Position numbers and translations under genes: made by a program. Shown here one piece after another: positions 25,060-32,696 of a stretch of DNA of 32,918 nt. This DNA is from Acidobacteriota bacterium (lineage in GTDB: Bacteria > Acidobacteriota > Vicinamibacteria > Vicinamibacterales > UBA2999). How positions within the stretch are numbered: position 1 is the first letter of the stretch; every line of letters starts with the position of its first letter. Location of the stretch: the NCBI GenBank assembly GCA_009694735.1, contig SHUG01000018.1, positions 1 to 32,918 on the forward strand, written 5' to 3'. Under the pieces are notes generated by a model, which worked only from the letters and a program-made list of their open reading frames with translations, ran no database searches and was not told where the DNA came from.

Positions 25060-26088
25060 TCAGTCGGAGAGATCCGCCACCACGGCATCGTGAAGCGCGC
25101 GCCGCGCGTCTTGTATCCCCTCGCCGGTCCGCGTGGGATGAACCCGGTTCGACAGCAACACCACATACAAATCCTGCTCGGGATCGATCCACAGCGACGT
25201 GCCCGTGAATCCGGTGTGACCGATCGCGCGGGCGGACAAACTCGTGCCGCATGATGACGCCGGCAGCATGGTGTCCCAGCCGAGCGCGCGCGAACTGCCG
25301 GGCGTCGCGCTCTTGCGCGCGAACGCGGGCAGGGCAGGTGAGGCCAGCCACCAGCGGGCGCACGCGCCGACCGCGGCGGCGGTCCCGAACAGGCCGGCGT
25401 GCCCGGCGACGCCGTCGAGCGCCGCGCAGTTCTCGTCGTGCACCTCGCCGCGCCGCTCGTCGCCGTGAGTGGTGTCCTCGGTGGGCGCGGTGCGCGAGCG
25501 CCAGGTCTCGGGCGGCCGAAACGCGAGCACGACCTCGGGCCCGAGCTCGCGCGATCGCCAGTCATCGAACAGCCGATCGAGCGTCGCCGCGGCCGCGTGC
25601 TCAATCGCAAACCCCAGCAGCATGAAGCCAGGGTCGCTGTAGATCGACTGCGTGCGCGGCAGGTACGCCAGCGGCTCTTCGCCGATCGCCAGCTCGAACG
25701 AGGCGCGGCCGCGGCGATGCTCCCAGTACGGCCGGTGCGCCGGGAGGCCGGAGCAGTGCTCGAGTAGATCCTGGATGGTCACGGGTTGACGCTCGTCGCC
25801 GGTCCACGACGCAATCCAGTGGCGCACGCGATCGTTGGTCCGCATGCGACCGCTGCTCAGTTCGTTCACCATGAGGGCGGTGGTCGCCAGCACCTTGGTG
25901 AGGGATGCGAGATCGTAGATGGTGCCGGGATCGACGCCGCGAGCGCCAGGCCCGTAGCTCAGGGCGCCACGGGCGAGGGTCGCGATCGCCCCGTCCGCAC
26001 GGCCCACCTCAACGATCGCGCCGGGAAAAACGCGGCTGGCGATCGCGCGTTCGAGCACGGTCGCGACGGTCGGAAAGACGTTGGTCAC
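25060..26088 (-). CDS. Serine hydrolase of the beta-lactamase/PBP (S12) fold
   Basis: The 342-residue protein has the three active-site motifs of the class C beta-lactamase / D,D-peptidase superfamily: SLTK (S62, K65), YSD (Y150-D152) in YSDPGFMLLG, and HTG (291-293) in GHTGFTGTSLW. No signal peptide is evident, so it may be cytoplasmic and act on imported muropeptides or other esters/amides rather than on antibiotics. The start is GTG 26088, whose GTGA overlaps the TGA of the symporter gene upstream, a clear sign of translational coupling. The frame is open 40 codons further upstream, but that part lies inside the symporter gene and has no family similarity. The substrate is unknown; the context points to cell-wall salvage. 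Confidence 0.9.
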   Translation of the reverse strand: MTNVFPTVATVLERAIASRVFPGAIVEVGRADGAIATLARGALSYGPGARGVDPGTIYDLASLTKVLATTALMVNELSSGRMRTNDRVRHWIASWTGDERQPVTIQDLLEHCSGLPAHRPYWEHRRGRASFELAIGEEPLAYLPRTQSIYSDPGFMLLGFAIEHAAAATLDRLFDDWRSRELGPEVVLAFRPPETWRSRTAPTEDTTHGDERRGEVHDENCAALDGVAGHAGLFGTAAAVGACARWWLASPALPAFARKSATPGSSRALGWDTMLPASSCGTSLSARAIGHTGFTGTSLWIDPEQDLYVVLLSNRVHPTRTGEGIQDARRALHDAVVADLSD

Positions 26089-27533
26089 GTTCTGGAGGGC
26101 GTCACGGCCGGTCGGGGCATCACCATCGACATCACCAACGCCACGGCGCAGGTCGTGACCGCGCCGATCAACACATACCAGGTGAAGGCCACGGTCGTGC
26201 CCCACCACACGGCCGTCATCACGACCAGCCCAGTCAGCATGCCGGCGAAGGTGTCACGTTCGGTCACCTTCGGGGCGAGTGTGCCGAGCAGGAATGCCCC
26301 GAGTACCGCACCCGACGCAAACGACAACACGGCGAGGCCGGCATCGAGCACCGACCGCTCCATCAGCTGCGCGCCGATGGCGACGGCGACCTGCACGATG
26401 CCCCAGCCGACGGTCGCCTGCTTCGACACGCGCATCTGCGTCGCCTGGTCGGCCGTGGGGTTGACATAGGGCAGGTAGAAATCGCTGACCGTGGTCGCCG
26501 CCATCGCATTGAGCGACGGCGAGAGCGCGGCGGCGACGATGGCAGCGACGATGAAGCCGGCGAGACCGTTCGACAACTCGCTGACCACGAAGATCGGGAG
26601 GATCTGATCCGCGCGCGACAAGGTTTGCGGCACCGGCACGTGCTGGTAATACGCGAACAGCATCACGCCAATCAGCAGGAACAGCACGAACTGCGCGAAC
26701 ACGATGAAACCGCTCAAGATCAGCCCACGCGACGCCTCCTTGGCGCTGCGTGCCGCGAGCAGCCGCTGGACCAGGAACTGATCCGTGCCGTGCGTTGACA
26801 AGGTAAGGGCGACGCCGCCCAGCAGGCCCGCCCAGATCGTGTAGGCCTTGGTCAGGTCGAAGGCGGGGTCGAAGAAGACGAAGCGGCCGGTGTCGTGCCC
26901 GACGCGCACCACTTCCGGCCAGCCGCCGGGAATCCGGTTCAGTAGCGCCATCGCCACCGCCGCGGCGCCGGCGATGTAGACGAACATCTGCACCACGTCG
27001 GTCCAGATCACGGCCGAGATGCCGCCGCGCATGGTGTAGACGATCATCGCCGCGCCCAGCACGATCACCACCGCGGTGACCGGCAGTTGCGTCACGATCG
27101 AGATCACGAGTGCGGTTGTAAACAGGCGAATGCCGTCGGCCAGCGATCGCGTGATCAGGAAGATCACCGCCGCCAGCGTCTTGACCCTGGTGCCGAATCG
27201 TCGCTGCAGCAGCTGGTACGACGTGAATAACTCGCCGCGGAAATACGCGGGGATGAAGAGAATGCTGACCAGCACGCGGCCGATGATGTAACCGATCGCC
27301 AATTGCAGGAACGTCATGTTCCCGCCGTAGGCCTGCGCGGGAATGCCAATGAACGTCAGCGTGCTGGTTTCGGTGGCGACGATCGTGAAACAGATCGCCC
27401 ACCAGGGCACGCTGCGGTCGGTGAGGAAGTAGTCGCGGGTGGTCTTCTGGTATCGCGCGAACCACGATCCGAAGGCGGTGATGGCGAGCAGGTAGACGCC
27501 GATGACGGCGTAGTCGACCGCGGACAGCGACAT
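26085..27533 (-). CDS. Sodium/solute symporter (SSS family), candidate amino-sugar importer
   Basis: This inner-membrane cation-coupled importer has 482 residues and about 13 hydrophobic segments. SSS features are the start VDYAVIGVYLLAITAFG, TTRDYFLTDRSVPWWAICFTIVATETSTLTFIG (TM2 region, in pieces), GGISAVIWTDVVQMFVY and LLGGVALTLSTHGTDQFLVQRLLAARS. The SSS family covers sugars, sialic acid, amino acids and more, so the substrate is not readable from sequence. The neighbours (S12 hydrolase, glycoside hydrolase, amino-sugar kinase, NagB, MurQ) suggest MurNAc, anhydroMurNAc or GlcNAc. In Tannerella forsythia an SSS-type MurT works with a kinase and MurQ. The gene follows the glycoside hydrolase gene after 12 bases and overlaps the next gene by 4. 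Confidence 0.92.
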   Translation of the reverse strand: MSLSAVDYAVIGVYLLAITAFGSWFARYQKTTRDYFLTDRSVPWWAICFTIVATETSTLTFIGIPAQAYGGNMTFLQLAIGYIIGRVLVSILFIPAYFRGELFTSYQLLQRRFGTRVKTLAAVIFLITRSLADGIRLFTTALVISIVTQLPVTAVVIVLGAAMIVYTMRGGISAVIWTDVVQMFVYIAGAAAVAMALLNRIPGGWPEVVRVGHDTGRFVFFDPAFDLTKAYTIWAGLLGGVALTLSTHGTDQFLVQRLLAARSAKEASRGLILSGFIVFAQFVLFLLIGVMLFAYYQHVPVPQTLSRADQILPIFVVSELSNGLAGFIVAAIVAAALSPSLNAMAATTVSDFYLPYVNPTADQATQMRVSKQATVGWGIVQVAVAIGAQLMERSVLDAGLAVLSFASGAVLGAFLLGTLAPKVTERDTFAGMLTGLVVMTAVWWGTTVAFTWYVLIGAVTTCAVALVMSMVMPRPAVTPSRT

Positions 27534-27545
27534 GGCTGGGGCAGT

Positions 27546-28892
27546 TTAGTGCGATCCGGCTCCGAATGCGGCACGGCCCAGCTCGCTCAGGGTCCCGGCG
27601 CTGTTCGGAGGCGCGGTCAGGGCGTCGTATGAAAACAGGATGATGCCGGCGGCCCCAAGCTTCCTGGCCGCGGCGATGCGCTGCAGGGTCTGCGCCGGGG
27701 TGAGGTGATAGGCGCCGATGCCCGCCCACACCGGCACTTCGCCGGCGTAGTCGCGCGCGGCCGTCACCTGTTGCTGGAACACGCCCGCGTCCGTCGTGTA
27801 CGCCATCGGACAGAGCACGTCGAGCAGCGATTGGTCGAGCCACGACCGCCAGTCCTGCAGTCGCGACTCGGTGGCCAGCTTCGCGTCGGGCACGATCGCG
27901 GCACTGACGATGGTGCCGGGCCGCGCCGCCTTCACCGCCGTGCGCACCTTCACGACGAGCTCCGTGAGTCCCGAACGGCGGAACTCATCCCAGCGATCGG
28001 CGAACAGGTTGGGATACGCCGCCGGATCGAGGACTTCGCGCGCGGCCGCCTCGCGCCGTTCCTTCTCGGTCAATCCGGGAAGGATGGTCGTCTTGAACAG
28101 TTCGATCGCCGACGGGCTGTAGTCGAAGCTTTCACTGGGGAACCGGACGTAGTCGAGGTGGACGCCATCGACCGCGTACTTCCGCACCAGTTCGCCGATC
28201 ACCGCCGCCACATGCGCTTGCGCGCCGGGATGGACCGGTGAGGTGTACAGGCCCTCCACCTCCGCCGAATGCGCCCGCGTCCAGCGCGCCAGCCGGCCGA
28301 TGTAGGCCGGGCTGCGCACGTCGACCTTCTTCATTTCAGCAGCCAGTTCGCGCGGGACCATCAACCACTCCGGCGCGCGATAAATCACGTGCTCGCGCGA
28401 CGCTGGCAGACTCACCGAACTCGAGACCAGGTTGACGGCCACCCACGCGTGCACCTTGATCCCGGCCGCGTGCGCCTCGTCCAGGACGGTGGTGAGTGGA
28501 TCGAACGCCGGCTTCGCTGCGAGTTCTGAGGCCCGCGGTTCGAGCGTGCCGCGGTAATACGAATCGCCACGTCCGCGCACCTGCACGATCAACGTGTTGA
28601 AGCCGCCGGCTGCGGCGGCCCGCACCATCTGAACAATGGCCTCAGAGGAGGTGAGGGTGGTCCGCGTCACCCAGAGTGCGCGTGTCTCCACCTTCGCCTC
28701 AGGGGCTACGGTGGACAGGTCGACCTTCGCCTCAGGGGAGAAGGTGGGCAGGTGCTCCGGTGCCACGGCAGTGGTGCTAAACGTAGACGCGGCGATCACC
28801 GCGGCAAACGTCAACCAGAAGGTCGATCGCCGGACCAGGCGCGCCGCGCCGACAGCGGGGCGCGCCACCACGGGGGGAGTGGCGCAAAGCAT
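27546..28892 (-). CDS. GHL10/DUF187-type glycoside hydrolase-like exported protein
   Basis: The 448-residue protein has a long basic N-terminus, a hydrophobic segment (about 24-45, STFWLTFAAVIAAS) acting as signal or anchor, and a TIM-barrel-like domain (about 70-440). Family signatures are ETRALWVTRTTL (69-80), FNTLIVQVRGRGDSYY, GIKVHAWVAVN, and VDGVHLDYVRFPSE (241-254). The family (YngK, DUF187) is thought to act on peptidoglycan-related or other polysaccharides; activity is rarely proven. Residues 52-68 hold a duplicated SPEAKVDLSTV/APEAKVE unit encoded by a 33-bp direct repeat. ATG 28892 is used; a GTG at 28901 is possible. It is the first gene of a three-gene minus-strand unit (hydrolase, symporter, S12 hydrolase) divergent from the kinase. 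Confidence 0.88.
   Translation of the reverse strand: MLCATPPVVARPAVGAARLVRRSTFWLTFAAVIAASTFSTTAVAPEHLPTFSPEAKVDLSTVAPEAKVETRALWVTRTTLTSSEAIVQMVRAAAAGGFNTLIVQVRGRGDSYYRGTLEPRASELAAKPAFDPLTTVLDEAHAAGIKVHAWVAVNLVSSSVSLPASREHVIYRAPEWLMVPRELAAEMKKVDVRSPAYIGRLARWTRAHSAEVEGLYTSPVHPGAQAHVAAVIGELVRKYAVDGVHLDYVRFPSESFDYSPSAIELFKTTILPGLTEKERREAAAREVLDPAAYPNLFADRWDEFRRSGLTELVVKVRTAVKAARPGTIVSAAIVPDAKLATESRLQDWRSWLDQSLLDVLCPMAYTTDAGVFQQQVTAARDYAGEVPVWAGIGAYHLTPAQTLQRIAAARKLGAAGIILFSYDALTAPPNSAGTLSELGRAAFGAGSH
28690..28754. repeat. 33-bp direct repeat within the glycoside hydrolase gene
   Basis: ACCTTCGCCTCAGGGG occurs at 28690-28705 and again at 28723-28738, a period of 33 bases or 11 codons. The flanks are also similar (GGTGGACAGGT and GGTGGGCAGGT). 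It resembles the element upstream of secA at 2546-2570. It adds an Ala/Glu/Lys/Val-rich spacer between the signal sequence and the catalytic domain. Confidence 0.7.
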
Positions 28893-28959
28893 GGAGAACA
28901 CAATAATTTAGCACGCCTCCCATCCGGCGGGGCCACGGTCCGGGTTGTAAGCTAGATGG

Positions 28960-29937
28960 ATGCATGTGCTGGGGATCGATGCCGGGGGCACCAAGACCAC
29001 GGCCCTGCTGGCCGATGCCGACGGCCGGGTCGTGGGTGAGGGCCGCGCCGGCGGCGCTAATCTTCAGGCGCACGGCGAGCTCGAGGTCGAAAAAGTCCTT
29101 CACCACGTCATCGATCTCGCCGTCGAAGGCCATCCGGCGCCGGCGGCGGTCTGCCTGGGATTGGCCGGCGTCGACCGCGAAGGCGATGGAGAGGTGATCC
29201 GCGGCATCATGCGGCGCCTGGGCTTCCGGGCTCACACCGTGATCGTCAACGACGCGCTGATTGCGCTCGTGGCGGGCGTGCCTCTTCGTGAGGGCTCCTC
29301 CGAAGTCAGCCAGGGCCTGGTCCTCATTTCCGGCACGGGATCGATCGCCTATGGCGTGAACCAGCATGGCCTCGCGGCTCGGGCCGGCGGGTGGGGCACG
29401 TCGCTCGGCGATGAAGGGTCCGGCTATTGGATTGGCCGGCGCGCGCTGAAGGCGGTGGCTCGCGACGCTGACGGCCGCGGTCCGCACACTCGGCTCACCC
29501 CGCTCGTGCTCGCGCATTTTTCGCTGTCGCGTCCGGAGCAGCTGGTGTCAGAAATCTACGATCAGGCCCAGGGCAAACGCGCGATCGCGTCGCTTGGTGC
29601 CACCGTCGAGCAAGCGCGGGCCGAAGGCGACATCGTGGCGACCGAGATCATGCGCCAGGCCGCCGACGAACTGACCCTGGCCGCCGCCTCGGTGATCGCC
29701 AGGCTCGACATGCGCGGCGAACAGTTTCCGATCCTGCTGTCCGGTGGCATGATCCGGAGCGCGCACTGGCTGGCCGCCGAGGTCACCGCGCGGCTGGCCG
29801 AAGTGGCCCCGCGCAGCGTGGTCTCCGCTCTTGATGGTGAACCGGTCCTGGGCGCCGTGCGCCTGGCCCTGGCGGAAGCCCGTGGCGGCGTCCGCGTGCC
29901 TCCTTACGTCGATGCCGTCCGTGCGACACCTCAGTGA
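28960..29937 (+). CDS. BadF/BcrA-type amino-sugar kinase (GlcNAc or MurNAc kinase)
   Basis: The 325-residue product is an ASKHA-fold ATP-dependent kinase of the N-acetylglucosamine kinase group. Visible motifs are the phosphate-1 loop GIDAGGTKTT (5-14), VNDA (97-100), the phosphate-2 loop ISGTGSIAYG (123-132), GGWGTSLGDEGSGYWIG (143-159) and a late LLSGGMI adenosine motif. Members phosphorylate GlcNAc at position 6, and some (MurK of Clostridium and Tannerella) also or mainly phosphorylate MurNAc. With nagB overlapping downstream by 4 bases and murQ converging, MurNAc/GlcNAc kinase is the best reading. No strong Shine-Dalgarno is seen before ATG 28960. The 5' region (58-67 bases) is shared with the divergent glycoside hydrolase gene. 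Confidence 0.9.
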   Translation: MHVLGIDAGGTKTTALLADADGRVVGEGRAGGANLQAHGELEVEKVLHHVIDLAVEGHPAPAAVCLGLAGVDREGDGEVIRGIMRRLGFRAHTVIVNDALIALVAGVPLREGSSEVSQGLVLISGTGSIAYGVNQHGLAARAGGWGTSLGDEGSGYWIGRRALKAVARDADGRGPHTRLTPLVLAHFSLSRPEQLVSEIYDQAQGKRAIASLGATVEQARAEGDIVATEIMRQAADELTLAAASVIARLDMRGEQFPILLSGGMIRSAHWLAAEVTARLAEVAPRSVVSALDGEPVLGAVRLALAEARGGVRVPPYVDAVRATPQ

Positions 29938-30665
29938 AGATTGAACGATTTGACAACGACGATGTGCTGGCGGCGACGCTCGCCACTCGCCTGATCGCAG
30001 CCATTTCCCTCAAACCGCGCATTGTCCTCGGCCTGCCCACGGGCCGCACGCCAGTGGCCCTCTATCGAGAGGTCCGTTCGCGCAGTCACCGCGGCCATGT
30101 TGACTGGTCGCAGGTGCGCACGTTCAACCTCGACGAGTTCGTCGGGCTGGGCGCCGGGGATGCGGGTAGTTACCGCTCGTACATGCAGGCCGAGTTGTTC
30201 GACCACGTTCGCATCGAGCCGCTCAACGTGGGCATGCTCGACGGACGGGCCGCCAGCCTGGCAGCCGAGTGCGCGCGCTACGAGCGTGCGATCGAACGGG
30301 CCGGCGGCCTCGACATCCAGATCCTGGGCATTGGGGCCAACGGTCACATTGGCTTCAACGAGCCGGCCGATGCGCTGGATGCAAAGACGCACGTCGCGGC
30401 CCTGCAAGGCGAGACGCGCCGCGCCAACGCCGGATTGTTTGGCGGCGAGCTCGGCCGCGTGCCGACGCACGCGCTGTCGATGGGCATGGCGACCATTCTC
30501 CGCGCGCAGGAAATTGTCCTGATGGCCACCGGTGCCGAGAAAAGCGAGGCGGTGGCGGGGATGATCGATGGCCCCCTCACGACGCGGTTGCCAGCGTCGT
30601 TTCTGCAGGTGCATCCGCGGGTCACGGTGATGCTTGACCGCGGGGCGGCCCGTCGCCTCACCTAG
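29934..30665 (+). CDS. nagB: Glucosamine-6-phosphate deaminase (NagB)
   Basis: NagB converts glucosamine-6-phosphate to fructose-6-phosphate and ammonia, the last step that feeds amino sugars into glycolysis. The 243-residue product has the phosphosugar loop LGLPTGRTPVALYRE (32-46), VRTFNLDEFVGL with general base D67, and GIGANGHIGFNEP (132-144) with H138 and E143. The position of E. coli D141 is Asn here. It is shorter than E. coli NagB (266), with a reduced C-terminus and so perhaps without the allosteric site. The start is GTG 29934 inside the kinase stop (GTGA). Its stop region overlaps the convergent murQ end by 4 bases. Confidence 0.94.
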   Translation: MKIERFDNDDVLAATLATRLIAAISLKPRIVLGLPTGRTPVALYREVRSRSHRGHVDWSQVRTFNLDEFVGLGAGDAGSYRSYMQAELFDHVRIEPLNVGMLDGRAASLAAECARYERAIERAGGLDIQILGIGANGHIGFNEPADALDAKTHVAALQGETRRANAGLFGGELGRVPTHALSMGMATILRAQEIVLMATGAEKSEAVAGMIDGPLTTRLPASFLQVHPRVTVMLDRGAARRLT

Positions 30666-31615
30666 AGAACGCCGCCGATTAACGCGCGCAGCCGAGGCTC
30701 GATGTCTTCGCCGATCGCCTCGCGGATCAGATCGTCGGACTTGCGCAGCCGGGTGATGGACTTGGCATAGGTCAGGCCGGTCTTCTGCATCACGATGGCG
30801 ATCTTGACGTTCCACTTCGCCTTCTTTAGCAGCTTCTCGGCTTCCTCGTAGTCCAGGTCGGTCACGATGTGGACGATGCGGCGGGCGCGGTCGCGGAGCT
30901 TTTCGGACCCGAGGGCGTTCACGTCGACCATCAGGTTGCCGTAGGTCTTGCCGATCAGGACCATCGCCGAGGTCGTCAGCATGTTGAGGACGATCTTGGT
31001 GGCGGTGCCAGCCTTGAGGCGCGTGGAGCCGGCGATGATCTCCGGACCGACGGCCGGCGCGATGGTGAGGTCGACGAATGCCTGCATCTCGTTTCGCGGG
31101 TCGCAGGTCACAAAGACGACGCGTGAGCCCGCCTTGCGGGCGCTGGTCAGGGCGCCGCGCACGAACGGCGTCATGCCGCTGGCCGAGACGCCAATGACGA
31201 CATCCTTCTTGGTGGGGTCGAGCCGCGTGATGGCGCGGGCGCCCTCTTCGTAATTGTCTTCGGACCCTTCCTTGGCGCGGATGATGGCGTTCTTGCCGCC
31301 CGCCATGATGCCTTGCACCAGCAAGGGGTTGGTGCCGAAGGTCGGTGGCATCTCCGCCGACTCGACGACGCCCAACCGGCCGCTGGTGCCGGCGCCGACG
31401 AAGACCAGGCGGCCGCCCTTGCGGAGGGCTTTCGCGCAGATGTCAGCGCCAAGCGCGATGCGGTCGCGCTCTTTCTGCACCGCGGCGAGCATGCGGCGGT
31501 CTTCGGCCAGCATGAGATCGACAATGCCACCGGCCTCGAGCTTGTCGATGTTCAGCGAAGCGGGGTTAATGGCTTCGGTCGGGAGCGACTGCCATCGCGA
31601 ACGGGTTGAAGCCAC
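30662..31615 (-). CDS. murQ: N-acetylmuramic acid 6-phosphate etherase (MurQ)
   Basis: MurQ removes the lactyl ether from MurNAc-6-phosphate, giving GlcNAc-6-phosphate, in cell-wall recycling. The 317-residue product shows the SIS-domain core: LPTEAINPASLNID, GGRLVFVGAGTSGRLGVVESAEMPPTFG (in pieces, 67-94) with candidate catalytic E88, EGSEDN (116-121), GVSASGMTPFV, and the GSTRLKAGTATKIVLNMLTT signature. It is slightly longer than E. coli MurQ (298). There is no in-frame ATG near the start. GTG 31615 places the conserved LPTEAIN near the N-terminus; a TTG at 31678 would add 21 unconserved residues. Neither has a good Shine-Dalgarno. It lies opposite to the kinase-nagB pair. Confidence 0.95.
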   Translation of the reverse strand: MASTRSRWQSLPTEAINPASLNIDKLEAGGIVDLMLAEDRRMLAAVQKERDRIALGADICAKALRKGGRLVFVGAGTSGRLGVVESAEMPPTFGTNPLLVQGIMAGGKNAIIRAKEGSEDNYEEGARAITRLDPTKKDVVIGVSASGMTPFVRGALTSARKAGSRVVFVTCDPRNEMQAFVDLTIAPAVGPEIIAGSTRLKAGTATKIVLNMLTTSAMVLIGKTYGNLMVDVNALGSEKLRDRARRIVHIVTDLDYEEAEKLLKKAKWNVKIAIVMQKTGLTYAKSITRLRKSDDLIREAIGEDIEPRLRALIGGVL

Positions 31616-31701
31616 TAGCGTGTCTTTGTCTCGACCACGGGAAAAGCTGATGCTAGTCCCCGGTGTTCCTGCTGTCAATGACGCATCGGCTTAGATGTGG
31701 C

Positions 31702-31719
31702 GTCCGGCTTGAGCCGGAC
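31702..31719. repeat. Palindromic hairpin element upstream of xerD (REP-like)
   Basis: GTCCGGCT and AGCCGGAC form a perfect 8-bp stem with a TG loop. It lies between the divergent murQ and xerD genes, immediately upstream of TATCCT (31720-31725), which ends six bases before the xerD GTG. A GTGGCG precedes the palindrome at 31696-31701 at -35 spacing, but matches TTGACA at only three of six positions. A dispersed REP-type element is the simplest reading. Confidence 0.6.
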
Positions 31720-31731
31720 TATCCTTGAACT

Positions 31732-32619
31732 GTGAGCGCGCTGGTCGACGCCTATTTATCTCACCTGGCCGTGGAGCGCCGCCTGTCGCCCAACACGGTG
31801 GAGAGCTACGGCCGCGACCTGTCCCACCTCCAGCAGTTTGCCGCCGGTCTGGACCGGCCGGTCGCGGATCTCGACCGCCGCGGTCTCGAAGCGCTAGTTC
31901 GCCAGTTGATGGGCGAAGGCCGGTCGCCAACGTCGGTCGCGCGCGCCGTGGCGTGCTTTCGTGGTTTCTACCGGTTCCTGGTGGTGTCGGGTCACCGCAT
32001 CGTCAACCCGGCCGACGACCTGCGCGCGCCGCGGGCCTGGAAGACGCTGCCTAAGTTCCTGTCGGTCGATGAGGTCGATCAGTTGCTGGCGGCGCCCGAC
32101 ACGACGGTACCGCGCGGCCTTCGCGACCGGGCGCTGATCGAGGTGCTCTACGCCACCGGCCTGCGTGTGTCGGAGTTGATCAACCTGAAGCCACAAGACG
32201 TGAACCTCGAGAGCGGCTACCTCACCACCACCGGGAAGGGACGCAAGCAACGGCTGGTGCCGCTCGGCGACGAGGCGGCATCCTGGGTGGTGCGGTATCT
32301 CCAGGAGTCGCGCCCGGCGTTGCTCAAGAAGCGACCGTCGCCGCGGCTGTTCGTGAACGCGCGCGGCGGGACGGGGCTGACACGGGTGGGGTTCTGGAAG
32401 ATCCTGACGGCCTACGGCCGGCAATGCGGAATGACCGCGTCGCTCAGCCCGCACGTCCTACGGCATTCGTTCGCGACGCATCTGCTCGACCGCGGCGCCG
32501 ACCTACGGGCCATCCAGATGATGCTTGGCCACAGCGATCTGTCGACCACTCAGATCTATACGCATGTTCTGGAAGCGCGGCTGCGGGCGGTGTACGACAA
32601 GTTTCATCCGCGTTCCTGA
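31732..32619 (+). CDS. xerD: Tyrosine recombinase XerD
   Basis: XerD-type recombinases resolve chromosome dimers at dif together with XerC. The 295-residue product has the SAM-like N-terminal core-binding domain (about 1-85, LAVERRLSPNTVESYGRDL) and the catalytic domain with the full set of residues: R145 (ATGLRVSEL), K169 (GKGRKQRLVPLG), H241 and R244 (LSPHVLRHSFATHLL), H267 (MMLGHSDLSTTQIYTH) and nucleophile Y276. The length and the Xer-type HVLRHSFATHLLDRGADLRAIQ stretch (in pieces) argue for a housekeeping Xer protein rather than a phage or integron integrase. It starts at GTG 31732. XerC and XerD are hard to separate by eye, so the letter is tentative. Confidence 0.93.
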   Translation: MSALVDAYLSHLAVERRLSPNTVESYGRDLSHLQQFAAGLDRPVADLDRRGLEALVRQLMGEGRSPTSVARAVACFRGFYRFLVVSGHRIVNPADDLRAPRAWKTLPKFLSVDEVDQLLAAPDTTVPRGLRDRALIEVLYATGLRVSELINLKPQDVNLESGYLTTTGKGRKQRLVPLGDEAASWVVRYLQESRPALLKKRPSPRLFVNARGGTGLTRVGFWKILTAYGRQCGMTASLSPHVLRHSFATHLLDRGADLRAIQMMLGHSDLSTTQIYTHVLEARLRAVYDKFHPRS

Positions 32620-32641
32620 ACACCGATGCCGAGATGAGTAA

Positions 32642-32696
32642 GCGCCGCAGATGACACAGCGCCGCAGATGACACAGATGACACAGATGCCGCAGAT
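32642..32696. repeat. Tandem repeat (17-bp unit and 9-bp subunit) before the PHP gene
   Basis: A 17-bp unit, GCGCCGCAGATGACACA, is repeated exactly at 32642-32658 and 32659-32675. It continues as ATGACACAG subunits and a further CCGCAGAT. The block fills the gap after xerD and supplies several ATG triplets; those at 32668, 32677 and 32686 are in frame with the PHP-domain gene. Confidence 0.75.

Noticed and set aside
26254-27843. A 529-codon open frame on the minus strand
   Set aside because: It is a shifted frame across the symporter and hydrolase genes and its translation is Arg/His/Pro-rich with no domain pattern.
31732-32619. Integrase of a mobile element
   Set aside because: No att-like duplications, tRNA gene or phage genes adjoin it, and the sequence has the housekeeping Xer pattern and length.
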